Shown piece after piece: positions 1-6,403 of a DNA stretch of 10,863 nucleotides (its first letter is position 1; each line of letters begins with the position of its first letter). The DNA is taken from assembly GCA_045545635.1 (NCBI GenBank), contig JAZQBI010000182.1:1-10863 (forward strand), in the 5' to 3' direction. Origin of the DNA: RGIG8748 sp045545635. Its GTDB lineage: Bacteria > Bacillota > Clostridia > UMGS1810. A program made the translations under genes and the position numbers. The notes under the pieces are model-generated. The model was not told the origin of the DNA and did not search any database. It saw only the letters and a program-made list of their open reading frames with translations.

Positions 1-7
1 TTTGTGT

Positions 8-80
8 TTGTGTCCGCAGGACACAACATCATTACGAGCGGAGTGAGTACATCATTTCAGGCGTAGCCTGAACCTCATTC
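8..80. repeat. Array of three triloop hairpins with CATCAT spacers
   Basis: Three successive inverted repeats differ in stem sequence but share one design. Hairpin 1 (8-26) has arms TTGTGTCC/GGACACAA around loop GCA. Hairpin 2 (33-49) has TAC/GTA outer pairs, two G-A type mismatches, a G-T and a C-G pair around loop GGA. Hairpin 3 (56-72) has perfect arms TTCAGGC/GCCTGAA around loop GTA. The spacers at 27-32 and 50-55 are both CATCAT, and CCTCAT follows hairpin 3. All three loops are G-N-A closed by C-G. The array may continue left of the window. No coding function is visible; it could be a structured intergenic repeat, the end of an upstream transcript, or a target recognised as single-stranded DNA. 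Confidence 0.7.
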
Positions 81-93
81 CTTACTCTCATAC

Positions 94-122
94 ACATACT
101 TTCACTTCCCTTTGCATATACT
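94..122 (+). promoter_or_regulatory. Candidate sigma-E-type sporulation promoter
   Basis: ACATACT (94-100) is followed after 14 bases by CATATACT (115-122). This is close to the B. subtilis mother-cell sigma-E pattern, an ATA-containing -35 and a CATACANT-like -10 about 14 bases apart; the -10 differs at one position. It lies just upstream of a spoIVFA/spoIVFB-like pair, which is sigma-E controlled in B. subtilis. A start near 129 would leave a very short leader. The match is by eye only. Confidence 0.45.
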
Positions 123-139
123 GTCAAGAGTACACAAAA

Positions 140-157
140 AAGGAAGTGATACCCATT
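140..157 (+). promoter_or_regulatory. Strong Shine-Dalgarno with no ordinary start codon at the right distance
   Basis: AAGGAAGTGAT (140-150) differs at one base from the full anti-Shine-Dalgarno complement AAGGAGGTGAT. The GTG at 146 lies inside it and is too close to be the natural start. The next in-frame ATG is at 215, far downstream and without its own ribosome binding site. The best-spaced in-frame triplet is ATT at 155. Either a rare ATT start is used or a base differs from the ancestral ATG. Confidence 0.5.
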
Positions 158-922
158 TATCCCAGATATTTAAGACACAACCGACGGTACAAATCCCGTA
201 CACCAAAAGCAAAAATGCCCAGGGAGAACAAAATAATACTGCAGGGCATCGCTTCTTTTGCGATATTTGTTTTTTTGTTTGGTGCATCTTTTTTTATTCC
301 CAAAAAACACATTACGAATAGTCTTGACACCACATATTCACTTTCAAAATGGAAAAAGCTTTCCCATACAGTTTCCAAAAAAGTAAGCAACAGTGCATCA
401 AAAGCGGTAAATGGATATCTTAAATTTCTTGTCTCTGCGGAATCAAAAGCCGGAATTGATGAGGACAAAATAGAAACCGATCTTACTGCACTGGCAGATG
501 CCCCAAAAGATAAAACCAACATTACCTTTTCCCATCCAATACAATCAAAAAGCGAAATCACATCACCATACGGGGACAGAATCCATCCTGTTACGGGAGA
601 GGCTTCATTCCACACAGGAATTGACATCGGTGCATCTATGGGAACGGAAGTTGTTGCCGCCGCCGGCGGAATTGTGACAGATGCAGGAAATGATGATGCC
701 AACGGAAATTATGCGGTTATTGACCATGCAGGCGGCTACTCCACCGTCTATGCTCACCTTGACAGTGTGTGCGTAAAATCCCAAAGCCGTATTAAAGCCG
801 GAGAAAAAATCGGAGAAATAGGCTCCACAGGTATTTCCACGGGACCTCATCTTCATTTTGAAATAAAGCTTAACGGCAAAAGTATAAATCCGACTGATTA
901 TATAACAGGGTGGCAGAATTGA
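146..922 (+). CDS. spoIVFA: SpoIVFA-like membrane-anchored M23 (LytM) protein
   Basis: The coding frame predicts about 258 residues: a basic N-terminus, one membrane segment (about 30-51), a linker of roughly 80 residues, and a C-terminal M23/LytM domain (about 130-250). Visible M23 signatures are PYGDRIHPVTG, HTGID (His156, Asp160), YAHLD (His204) and GPHLHFEI (His235, His237), so the zinc and catalytic set looks complete. By itself it could be called a generic M23 endopeptidase or SpoIIQ-like protein. The topology, a length near that of B. subtilis SpoIVFA (about 264), and overlap with an M50 protease gene favour SpoIVFA, which anchors and inhibits SpoIVFB in the membrane around the forespore during pro-sigma-K processing. 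Whether this copy is also an active peptidase cannot be told. The start is uncertain: GTG146, ATT155 or ATG215 are all in frame. Confidence 0.75.
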   Translation: MIPIYPRYLRHNRRYKSRTPKAKMPRENKIILQGIASFAIFVFLFGASFFIPKKHITNSLDTTYSLSKWKKLSHTVSKKVSNSASKAVNGYLKFLVSAESKAGIDEDKIETDLTALADAPKDKTNITFSHPIQSKSEITSPYGDRIHPVTGEASFHTGIDIGASMGTEVVAAAGGIVTDAGNDDANGNYAVIDHAGGYSTVYAHLDSVCVKSQSRIKAGEKIGEIGSTGISTGPHLHFEIKLNGKSINPTDYITGWQN

Positions 923-1731
923 AAAGCAAACTTCGATTTTCCGCCATTGTGCTTGTGGGGACATTTCTTTCGCCAACATGGTTTGGAGCGGTTGGAATGT
1001 GTGTTCTTCTTCACGAATCTGCTCATATGCTCACGTGTCGTGCCCTTTCCATACCGCTGATGGGTATTGATGCCCTGCCCTGGGGAGTCACAGCAAAAGC
1101 CGATGCCATATATGAACCTGCTTCACAATTTGCAGTATCTGTGGCAGGTCCTATGGCAAACTTCTTTTTGCTTTTCTTTCATCCTGTTATCTCCCACATA
1201 TTTTCGCAGGATATTGCAGAAGTTTTTGCCCTTGCCAATCTTGCAAACGGGCTTCTCAATCTTATTCCGGCACTGCCTCTTGACGGGGGAATAATCCTGA
1301 AATCTGTCATAAGCTCACATATGGGATTTGTAAGAGGTTTCAGAATTATGCTTAAGCTCTCTGCTCTTATCTCCGCTATAATAATATTTATCGGCATATA
1401 CATCCTTAAGGAAACTGCAGTAAACTTTTCCTACATAATTGCAGGTGTCTTTATGCTTTGGAACATCCGTCACGAAAAGGAGCTTATGGTTTGTCTCAAA
1501 AAGAAAATCCTCACCGGAGAGATAAAGTCAAAACCCCGTTTGGTCAGGATAAAAGCCAGACCTGACCTTAACGCAATAAAAATAGTTGACCGCATAAGTC
1601 CCTCTTACACTCTCATTATATGTCCGGAAACCAAAGGCAATCAAGGGAAAAGCATATCACAAAAAGAGCTTTTGGAAAAGGTTTTGAAAAATCCTTCAAT
1701 AACCCTGGGAGAATGTATTGAAAATTTCTGA
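919..1731 (+). CDS. spoIVFB: SpoIVFB-like M50 intramembrane metalloprotease
   Basis: This is a multi-span site-2-protease family protein of about 270 residues. Numbered from the alternative GTG at 910, the zinc motif HESAH is at residues 35-39 inside the first hydrophobic region, and the third ligand motif LPLDGG is at about 122-127 (Asp125), both typical of M50. Further hydrophobic stretches lie near 70-100, 105-135 and 145-185. A soluble tail of about 80 residues occupies the place of the CBS domain of B. subtilis SpoIVFB. The known role of the family is to cleave pro-sigma-K in the mother cell under control of SpoIVFA and BofA. I chose TTG at 919 because AGGGTGG (907-913) sits five bases upstream; it overlaps the preceding stop (TTGA), implying coupled translation. 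GTG910 would leave no ribosome binding site. Confidence 0.8.
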   Translation: MKSKLRFSAIVLVGTFLSPTWFGAVGMCVLLHESAHMLTCRALSIPLMGIDALPWGVTAKADAIYEPASQFAVSVAGPMANFFLLFFHPVISHIFSQDIAEVFALANLANGLLNLIPALPLDGGIILKSVISSHMGFVRGFRIMLKLSALISAIIIFIGIYILKETAVNFSYIIAGVFMLWNIRHEKELMVCLKKKILTGEIKSKPRLVRIKARPDLNAIKIVDRISPSYTLIICPETKGNQGKSISQKELLEKVLKNPSITLGECIENF

Positions 1732-1756
1732 AATTTGTAGTATCATTATATATAAT
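1728..1756 (+). promoter_or_regulatory. Candidate vegetative promoter for the radical SAM-ligA operon
   Basis: CTGAAA (1728-1733) and TATAAT (1751-1756) are 17 bases apart, a 4/6 and 6/6 match to the sigma-A consensus. The -35 box overlaps the stop codon of the M50 gene. It would let the following operon be expressed independently of the sporulation pair. The ribosome binding site AGAGGA (1766-1771) follows. Confidence 0.5.
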
Positions 1757-1779
1757 GCTAATTTCAGAGGATTGATTAA

Positions 1780-3618
1780 ATGCTTAAACAAAAAATAGAA
1801 AACATTCTCCCCCTGGTGGAGAAGCCTGCCCGTTACACAGGCGGAGAACTAAACAGTGTGATTAAAGATAAAAACAATGTGGATATCCGTGTTGCATTCT
1901 GCTTTCCCGATGTGTACGAGGTAGGTATGAGCCATCTGGGAATGAAAATACTCTACTCTCTTTTAAACTGCAGGGATGACACCTGGTGCGAAAGAGTTTT
2001 TGCACCCTGGGTTGATATGGAAGAAAAAATGAGGGAAAATTTCATCCCCCTCTATGGACTGGAAAGTATGGATCCGATATCGGATTTTGATTTCGTTGCC
2101 TTTACTCTCCAGTACGAAATGAGCTATTCCAATATTCTCAATATGCTTTCTCTTGCAAACATTCCCCTCCTGCAGAAAGACAGAAAAGAGGGTGATCCCT
2201 TTGTTATGATGGGCGGTCCCTGTGCATACAGTGCAGAGTGCCTTGCACCCTTTGCAGATTTCTTTCAGCTTGGCGAGGGCGAAGCCATCATGGATAAGTG
2301 TATGGATGCATACAAGGAATGGAAAAAATCCGGACTTCACCGTGATGAATTTCTGCGTATGGTATCGGAAATTCCCGGTATATATGTTCCCTCTTTCTAT
2401 GATGTTTCCTACAAAGACGACGGCAAGGTGGAGGCAATAACTCCCCTTTACGACTTTGTGCCGGAAAAGGTGAAAAAAGCCGTGGTGGAAAACCTTGACG
2501 AGGCTTTCTATCCCGATAAATTTGTAGTGCCCTTTGTGGAAATTGTTCACGACAGAATTATGCTGGAAATCTTCCGCGGTTGCATAAGAGGGTGCCGTTT
2601 TTGTCAGGCAGGACAGATATACCGCCCTGTGAGGGAAAAATCTGCAGACACCCTCATAAAGCAGGCGAAAGCTCTCATAGACTCCACAGGATATGAGGAA
2701 ATAAGTCTCTCTTCCCTCAGCACCTCCGACTACCGCTCACTAAAGGAGCTTACCGATGCACTTCTTGATATGACGGAAAAGAAGCGAATGAATATGGCTC
2801 TTCCGTCTCTCAGACTGGACTCCTTCTCTATGGAGCTTATGGACAAGGTATCCAAGGTTCGAAAAAGCTCCCTCACCTTTGCACCGGAAGCGGGAACTCA
2901 GAGAATGAGGGATGTAATAAACAAGGGCATAACGGAAGAGGACCTTATGTCAAGCACCGAGATGGCTTTCCGAGGCGGATACAGTAACCTTAAACTCTAC
3001 TTTATGATAGGTCTGCCCTTTGAAACAATAGAGGATGTGTGCGGAATAGGTGAGCTTGCAAAAAAGGTGGAGAGAGTATACAACAATATTCCCAAGGATA
3101 TGAGAGCACCCAATCTTCGCATAACGCTTTCGGTTTCTTCATTTGTTCCAAAGGCATTCACACCCTTCCAGTGGGCAAAGCAGGATACAATGGAAGAACT
3201 TCGGATTAAGCAGTATGCACTAAAGGACAACATAACCTCAAGAAAAATAAAGTACAACTACCACGAAGCACCCGTAAGTGTTCTGGAGGGCGTATTTGCC
3301 CGTGGTGACAGACGGCTTGCAAAGGTTCTCCTTAAGGCTCACGAAAAAGGTATCCGTTTTGACGGATGGAGCGAATTTTTCAGTATGGAAAAATGGATGG
3401 AATGTTTCAGTGAGTGCGGTCTTGATCCCGATTTCTACACACGGGAGCGCTCCTTTGACGAAATTCTCCCCTGGGATATGATAGATGTAGGGGTTAAAAA
3501 GAGCTTCCTCATAGAAGAAGCAAAGCGTGCACAAAGAGCAGAAGTCACCCCCAATTGCCGTGAAAAATGCTCTGCCTGCGGTGCAAACTGTTTCAAAGGC
3601 GGTGTTTGCTATGAATAA
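1780..3618 (+). CDS. TIGR03960-family radical SAM protein
   Basis: The 612-residue protein has an N-terminal B12-binding-like domain (about 1-200, including FPDVYEVGMSHLG and MMGGPCAYSAE). A radical SAM core of about 300 residues follows, with the [4Fe-4S] motif GCIRGCRFC (Cys268, Cys272, Cys275). The core continues with the SLSSLSTSDY stretch and LTFAPEAGTQRMRDVINKG, which are typical of the Elp3/YgiQ-like branch. The extreme C-terminus carries five cysteines (593, 597, 600, 604, 610), which may bind another cluster or a metal. The family is widespread in Firmicutes and usually sits beside its DUF2344 partner. Its substrate is unknown to me; a role in RNA or ribosome modification is suggested only by its usual neighbours. 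The start ATG has AGAGGA eight bases upstream, and the 3' end overlaps the next gene by eight bases. Confidence 0.88.
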   Translation: MLKQKIENILPLVEKPARYTGGELNSVIKDKNNVDIRVAFCFPDVYEVGMSHLGMKILYSLLNCRDDTWCERVFAPWVDMEEKMRENFIPLYGLESMDPISDFDFVAFTLQYEMSYSNILNMLSLANIPLLQKDRKEGDPFVMMGGPCAYSAECLAPFADFFQLGEGEAIMDKCMDAYKEWKKSGLHRDEFLRMVSEIPGIYVPSFYDVSYKDDGKVEAITPLYDFVPEKVKKAVVENLDEAFYPDKFVVPFVEIVHDRIMLEIFRGCIRGCRFCQAGQIYRPVREKSADTLIKQAKALIDSTGYEEISLSSLSTSDYRSLKELTDALLDMTEKKRMNMALPSLRLDSFSMELMDKVSKVRKSSLTFAPEAGTQRMRDVINKGITEEDLMSSTEMAFRGGYSNLKLYFMIGLPFETIEDVCGIGELAKKVERVYNNIPKDMRAPNLRITLSVSSFVPKAFTPFQWAKQDTMEELRIKQYALKDNITSRKIKYNYHEAPVSVLEGVFARGDRRLAKVLLKAHEKGIRFDGWSEFFSMEKWMECFSECGLDPDFYTRERSFDEILPWDMIDVGVKKSFLIEEAKRAQRAEVTPNCREKCSACGANCFKGGVCYE

Positions 3619-4261
3619 ATACAGATTTTGCTACACTCAGGGCGATGAGGTAAAATTTATATCCCATCTGGACTTTCTGAGAACTGCGGTAAGAATATTC
3701 CGCAGAGCCAATCTCCCCGTGAAATATTCCGAAGGTTTCAATCCCCATATGGTTATGACAATAGGTCTGCCCCTCTCTGTAGGCACCACAAGTCTTTGTG
3801 ACTGTCTTGAGGTTGAATTTACCGAAGAAATAGACACATCAAGCGCTCTTGATGCGATAAATGCAGTATGCCCCGGAGGAATTGTGTTTACAGGAATTAA
3901 AAATGCAGAGGGACTAAAGCCTATGCACCTTATAGACAGTGCCCTGTACGAAGCCGTCTTTACCACAGACAAAAATGCGGATTTGGAAAAATATCTGTCT
4001 GCCCCCGAGGTTATGATAGAAAAGAAGTCCAAGAGAAAAATAAATGAGGTCAACATCAAGGACTTTATAAGAGATATAAAAATCATCTCTTCGGACGGCA
4101 TTTCCCACAGACTGGAAATGCACATCAACGCAGGAAACACATCAAACTTAAAACCCGAATTGGTTCTTAAATCAATCGGCGGTTATCTTGACACGAAACT
4201 GAGCAATATAAATATAGTAAGAAAAGAAATATACTTTGATGATATGACAAAGGTGTTCTGA
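3611..4261 (+). CDS. TIGR03936/DUF2344 radical SAM-associated protein
   Basis: The 216-residue soluble protein opens with a characteristic stretch: RFCYTQGDEVKFISHLDFLR, then RRANLPVKYSEGFNPHM and GLPLSVGTTS. This matches the DUF2344 family, found as a separate gene or a fusion beside TIGR03960 radical SAM proteins. The true start is the ATG at 3611, not an in-frame start further upstream: the family match begins there, AAGGCGG (3596-3602) is eight bases upstream, and the gene overlaps the radical SAM gene by eight bases. The overlap points to coupled translation and probable complex formation. The reaction the pair catalyses is not established, as far as I know. Confidence 0.85.
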   Translation: MNKYRFCYTQGDEVKFISHLDFLRTAVRIFRRANLPVKYSEGFNPHMVMTIGLPLSVGTTSLCDCLEVEFTEEIDTSSALDAINAVCPGGIVFTGIKNAEGLKPMHLIDSALYEAVFTTDKNADLEKYLSAPEVMIEKKSKRKINEVNIKDFIRDIKIISSDGISHRLEMHINAGNTSNLKPELVLKSIGGYLDTKLSNINIVRKEIYFDDMTKVF

Positions 4262-4262
4262 T

Positions 4263-6242
4263 ATGGATTACGAAAAATTAAAAAAAGAAATTGCATACCA
4301 CAGCCACCAATACTATGTGCTGGATAACCCCACCATCACAGATGCGGAATATGATGAGCTTATGCATAGACTTCTGGATTACGAAAAGGCTCATCCCGAG
4401 GTGGTAACTGCCGACTCTCCGTCACAGAAAATAGGCGGAGTTATACTTGACGGCTTTGAACAGGTTACTCACGCAGTACAGATGCAAAGCCTGCAGGATG
4501 CATTCTCCCACGATGAACTCCGTGATTTTGACAAGAGGGTAAAGGATGCCCTGGGATACGGCACGGAATATGTGGTGGAACACAAAATTGACGGACTTTC
4601 CGTATCTCTTGAATACGAAAACGGCATCTTTGTGCGGGGTTCAACCCGTGGCGACGGCAATGTAGGCGAGGATGTGACGGAAAACCTAAAAACCGTAATG
4701 AGTATTCCCCTTAAGCTTATGGAAGATGTGGAATATTTGGAGGTGCGTGGTGAGGTCTTTATCTCCAAGGAGAACTTTGCTCTCATAAACACCACCCGTG
4801 AAGCTAACGGAGAGGCGGTATTTGCCAATCCGCGAAATGCAGCGGCAGGCTCCCTCCGTCAGCTTGACAGCTCTGTTGCCAGAGAGCGAAAGCTTGATAT
4901 ATTTGTTTTCAACATTCAGGCAGTAAGAGGCAGAGAGGTTTCCACACACCTTGAAGGACTTGAATTCCTGCGCAGGTGCGGATTCAAGGTTATATCAAAT
5001 ACAAAAGCCCACAAGGATATTGAATCTGCCATAAAGGAAGTTGAAGCAATCGGTCAAAACCGCCCCAGTCTCTACTACGACATAGACGGTGCGGTAATCA
5101 AAGTTAACTCACTTTCTGAGAGGGAAACACTGGGTTCCAATGCCAAAACCCCCAAGTGGGCAATAGCATTCAAATACCCTGCCGAGCAAAAGGAAACCGT
5201 AGTAAACGAAATTGTTATTCAGGTGGGACGAACAGGAGTTCTTACCCCCAATGCGGAATTTGATCCCGTAACCGTGTCGGGCAGTGTCATTGCCCGTGCA
5301 ACCCTCCACAACGAGGACTACATCCGCCAGAAGGACATCCGCATAGGTGATACCGTACTTGTGCAGAAAGCCGGAGACATCATTCCCGAAGTGGTGAGGG
5401 TGCTTACAGAAAAGAGAACAGGAAACGAAAAGGTATTTACAATGCCATCTCTGTGTCCTGTGTGTGAGTCCCCCGTACACCGCGAAGAGGGAGAAGCCGC
5501 AGTAAGATGCACAAATCCCCTTTGCCGTGCACAGCTTGCAAGAAGCATAGAACACTTTGTGTCCCGTGATGCAATGGATATTGAGGGTATGGGACCGTCG
5601 GTGGTGGATAAGCTTATGGAATCAAAGCTTGTGGAAAGCTGTGCAGACCTGTACCGTCTGAAAGCAGAGGATATTGCATCCCTTGACAAAATGGGACAAA
5701 AAAGCAGTGAAAACCTCATGAACGCTCTGGAAAAATCAAAGGGCAACGATATGTACAGACTCCTCTTTGGTCTTGGCATCCGCCATATCGGTCTTACTGC
5801 CGCAAAGAATATTTCAAAAGCTATGGGAAGCTTTCAAAAACTATTTGAAGCCACAGAGGAAGAGCTCTGTGCCATAGAAGATGTAGGCAGCAAAATGGCA
5901 AAAAGCCTTATGGAATTTTTCAGTCTCGAAAGCACACGGGAGCTCATAGCGTCCCTTGAAGAATCGGGAGTAAACACCCAACTTCTGGAAGACAATTCCC
6001 CCAAAGGCACTTCTCTTTCGGGACTTACCTTTGTAATAACAGGAACTCTCCCCTCCCTTGGAAGAAAGGAAGCCTCCGCCCTTATAGAGGAAAACGGCGG
6101 TAAGGTGTCCGGCTCCGTATCCAAAAAAACCAATTACCTGCTGGCAGGAGAGGATGCAGGAAGCAAGCTTACCAAGGCAAAGGAGCTTGAAATTCCCATT
6201 ATTGACGAAGAGACTTTATACAAAATGCTGAAAAATGAATAA
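4263..6242 (+). CDS. ligA: NAD-dependent DNA ligase LigA
   Basis: The 659-residue protein is a full-length bacterial NAD+-dependent ligase, sealing nicks during replication and repair. Domain order is intact. Domain Ia (1-55) has the HSHQYYVLDNPTITDAEYD stretch. The adenylation domain (about 56-310) has the nucleotidylated lysine Lys108 in EHKIDG, and YYDIDGAVIKV further on. An OB fold (about 310-390) and a four-cysteine zinc finger (Cys398, 401, 416, 421) follow. The helix-hairpin-helix domain covers about 430-570, and a BRCT domain (about 582-659) includes FVITGTLPSLGRKEA and SKKTNYLLAGEDAGSK. The start ATG lies one base after the DUF2344 stop, with AAAGGTG seven bases upstream, so it is the last gene of a three-gene operon. 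A terminator follows within 40 bases. Confidence 0.97.
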   Translation: MDYEKLKKEIAYHSHQYYVLDNPTITDAEYDELMHRLLDYEKAHPEVVTADSPSQKIGGVILDGFEQVTHAVQMQSLQDAFSHDELRDFDKRVKDALGYGTEYVVEHKIDGLSVSLEYENGIFVRGSTRGDGNVGEDVTENLKTVMSIPLKLMEDVEYLEVRGEVFISKENFALINTTREANGEAVFANPRNAAAGSLRQLDSSVARERKLDIFVFNIQAVRGREVSTHLEGLEFLRRCGFKVISNTKAHKDIESAIKEVEAIGQNRPSLYYDIDGAVIKVNSLSERETLGSNAKTPKWAIAFKYPAEQKETVVNEIVIQVGRTGVLTPNAEFDPVTVSGSVIARATLHNEDYIRQKDIRIGDTVLVQKAGDIIPEVVRVLTEKRTGNEKVFTMPSLCPVCESPVHREEGEAAVRCTNPLCRAQLARSIEHFVSRDAMDIEGMGPSVVDKLMESKLVESCADLYRLKAEDIASLDKMGQKSSENLMNALEKSKGNDMYRLLFGLGIRHIGLTAAKNISKAMGSFQKLFEATEEELCAIEDVGSKMAKSLMEFFSLESTRELIASLEESGVNTQLLEDNSPKGTSLSGLTFVITGTLPSLGRKEASALIEENGGKVSGSVSKKTNYLLAGEDAGSKLTKAKELEIPIIDEETLYKMLKNE

Positions 6243-6282
6243 AATTGCACTAAAACAAATGAAAATTTAAGACATAACACAC

Positions 6283-6326
6283 AAAATGCAGGAAAGGTAC
6301 TTGCGTACCGCCTGCATTTTATATAT
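6283..6326 (+). terminator. Intrinsic terminator after ligA
   Basis: Arms AAAATGCAGG (6283-6292) and CCTGCATTTT (6311-6320) pair perfectly. Inner arms GGTAC (6296-6300) and GTACC (6305-6309) extend the stem, with a TTGC loop. The T-run at the end of the 3' arm and the AT-rich tail make a convincing stop for the ligA transcript. The A-run of the 5' arm would give some activity on the other strand too. Confidence 0.8.
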
Positions 6327-6329
6327 AAT
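6301..6329 (+). promoter_or_regulatory. Candidate promoter for serC-serA, overlapping the ligA terminator
   Basis: TTGCGT (6301-6306) and a perfect TATAAT (6324-6329) are 17 bases apart. The -35 box is the loop region of the ligA terminator, so the two signals share DNA. An alternative, weaker promoter is TTAACT (6347-6352) with TATAAC (6369-6374) at 16 bases, which would place the 6353-6375 palindrome across its spacer and -10. Confidence 0.5.
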
Positions 6330-6352
6330 GGTAGTACATTTTACCTTTAACT

Positions 6353-6375
6353 GGTTATAGTTTCAGACTATAACC
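6353..6375. promoter_or_regulatory. Palindrome in the serC leader, possible operator or RNA hairpin
   Basis: GGTTATAGT and ACTATAACC form a perfect 9-bp inverted repeat around TTCAG. Its core ATAG-N7-CTAT fits the T-N11-A pattern of LysR-type regulator boxes. There is no T-run after it, so it is unlikely to terminate transcription. It could be the binding site of a regulator of serine synthesis, or a leader hairpin if transcription starts near 6336. Confidence 0.5.
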
Positions 6376-6403
6376 AAGAAAATATATTTGGAGGAGATTT
6401 ATT

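Noticed and set aside
112..321. A 69-codon + strand frame overlapping the start of the M23 gene
   Set aside because: It overlaps the transmembrane-coding part of the M23 gene in another frame and has no ribosome binding site for its TTG start.
157..702. A 181-codon open frame on the - strand opposite the M23 gene
   Set aside because: It is antisense to a gene with clear M23 motifs, has no ribosome binding site and no recognisable domain.
1963..2550. A 195-codon open frame on the - strand inside the radical SAM gene
   Set aside because: It lies fully opposite a well-identified conserved gene; its His/Cys/Phe-rich sequence is typical of a shadow frame.
3527..3610. Upstream extension of the DUF2344 gene to an in-frame start at 3527
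   Set aside because: The extra 28 residues lie over the radical SAM cysteine tail in another frame, and the family match and ribosome binding site point to 3611.
5109..5779. Overlapping - strand open frames within ligA
   Set aside because: They are shadows of the ligA reading frame without start signals or family resemblance.
6336..6403. serC leader as a T-box or other known riboswitch
   Set aside because: At about 67 bases it is too short, and it lacks a T-box sequence and an antiterminator/terminator pair.
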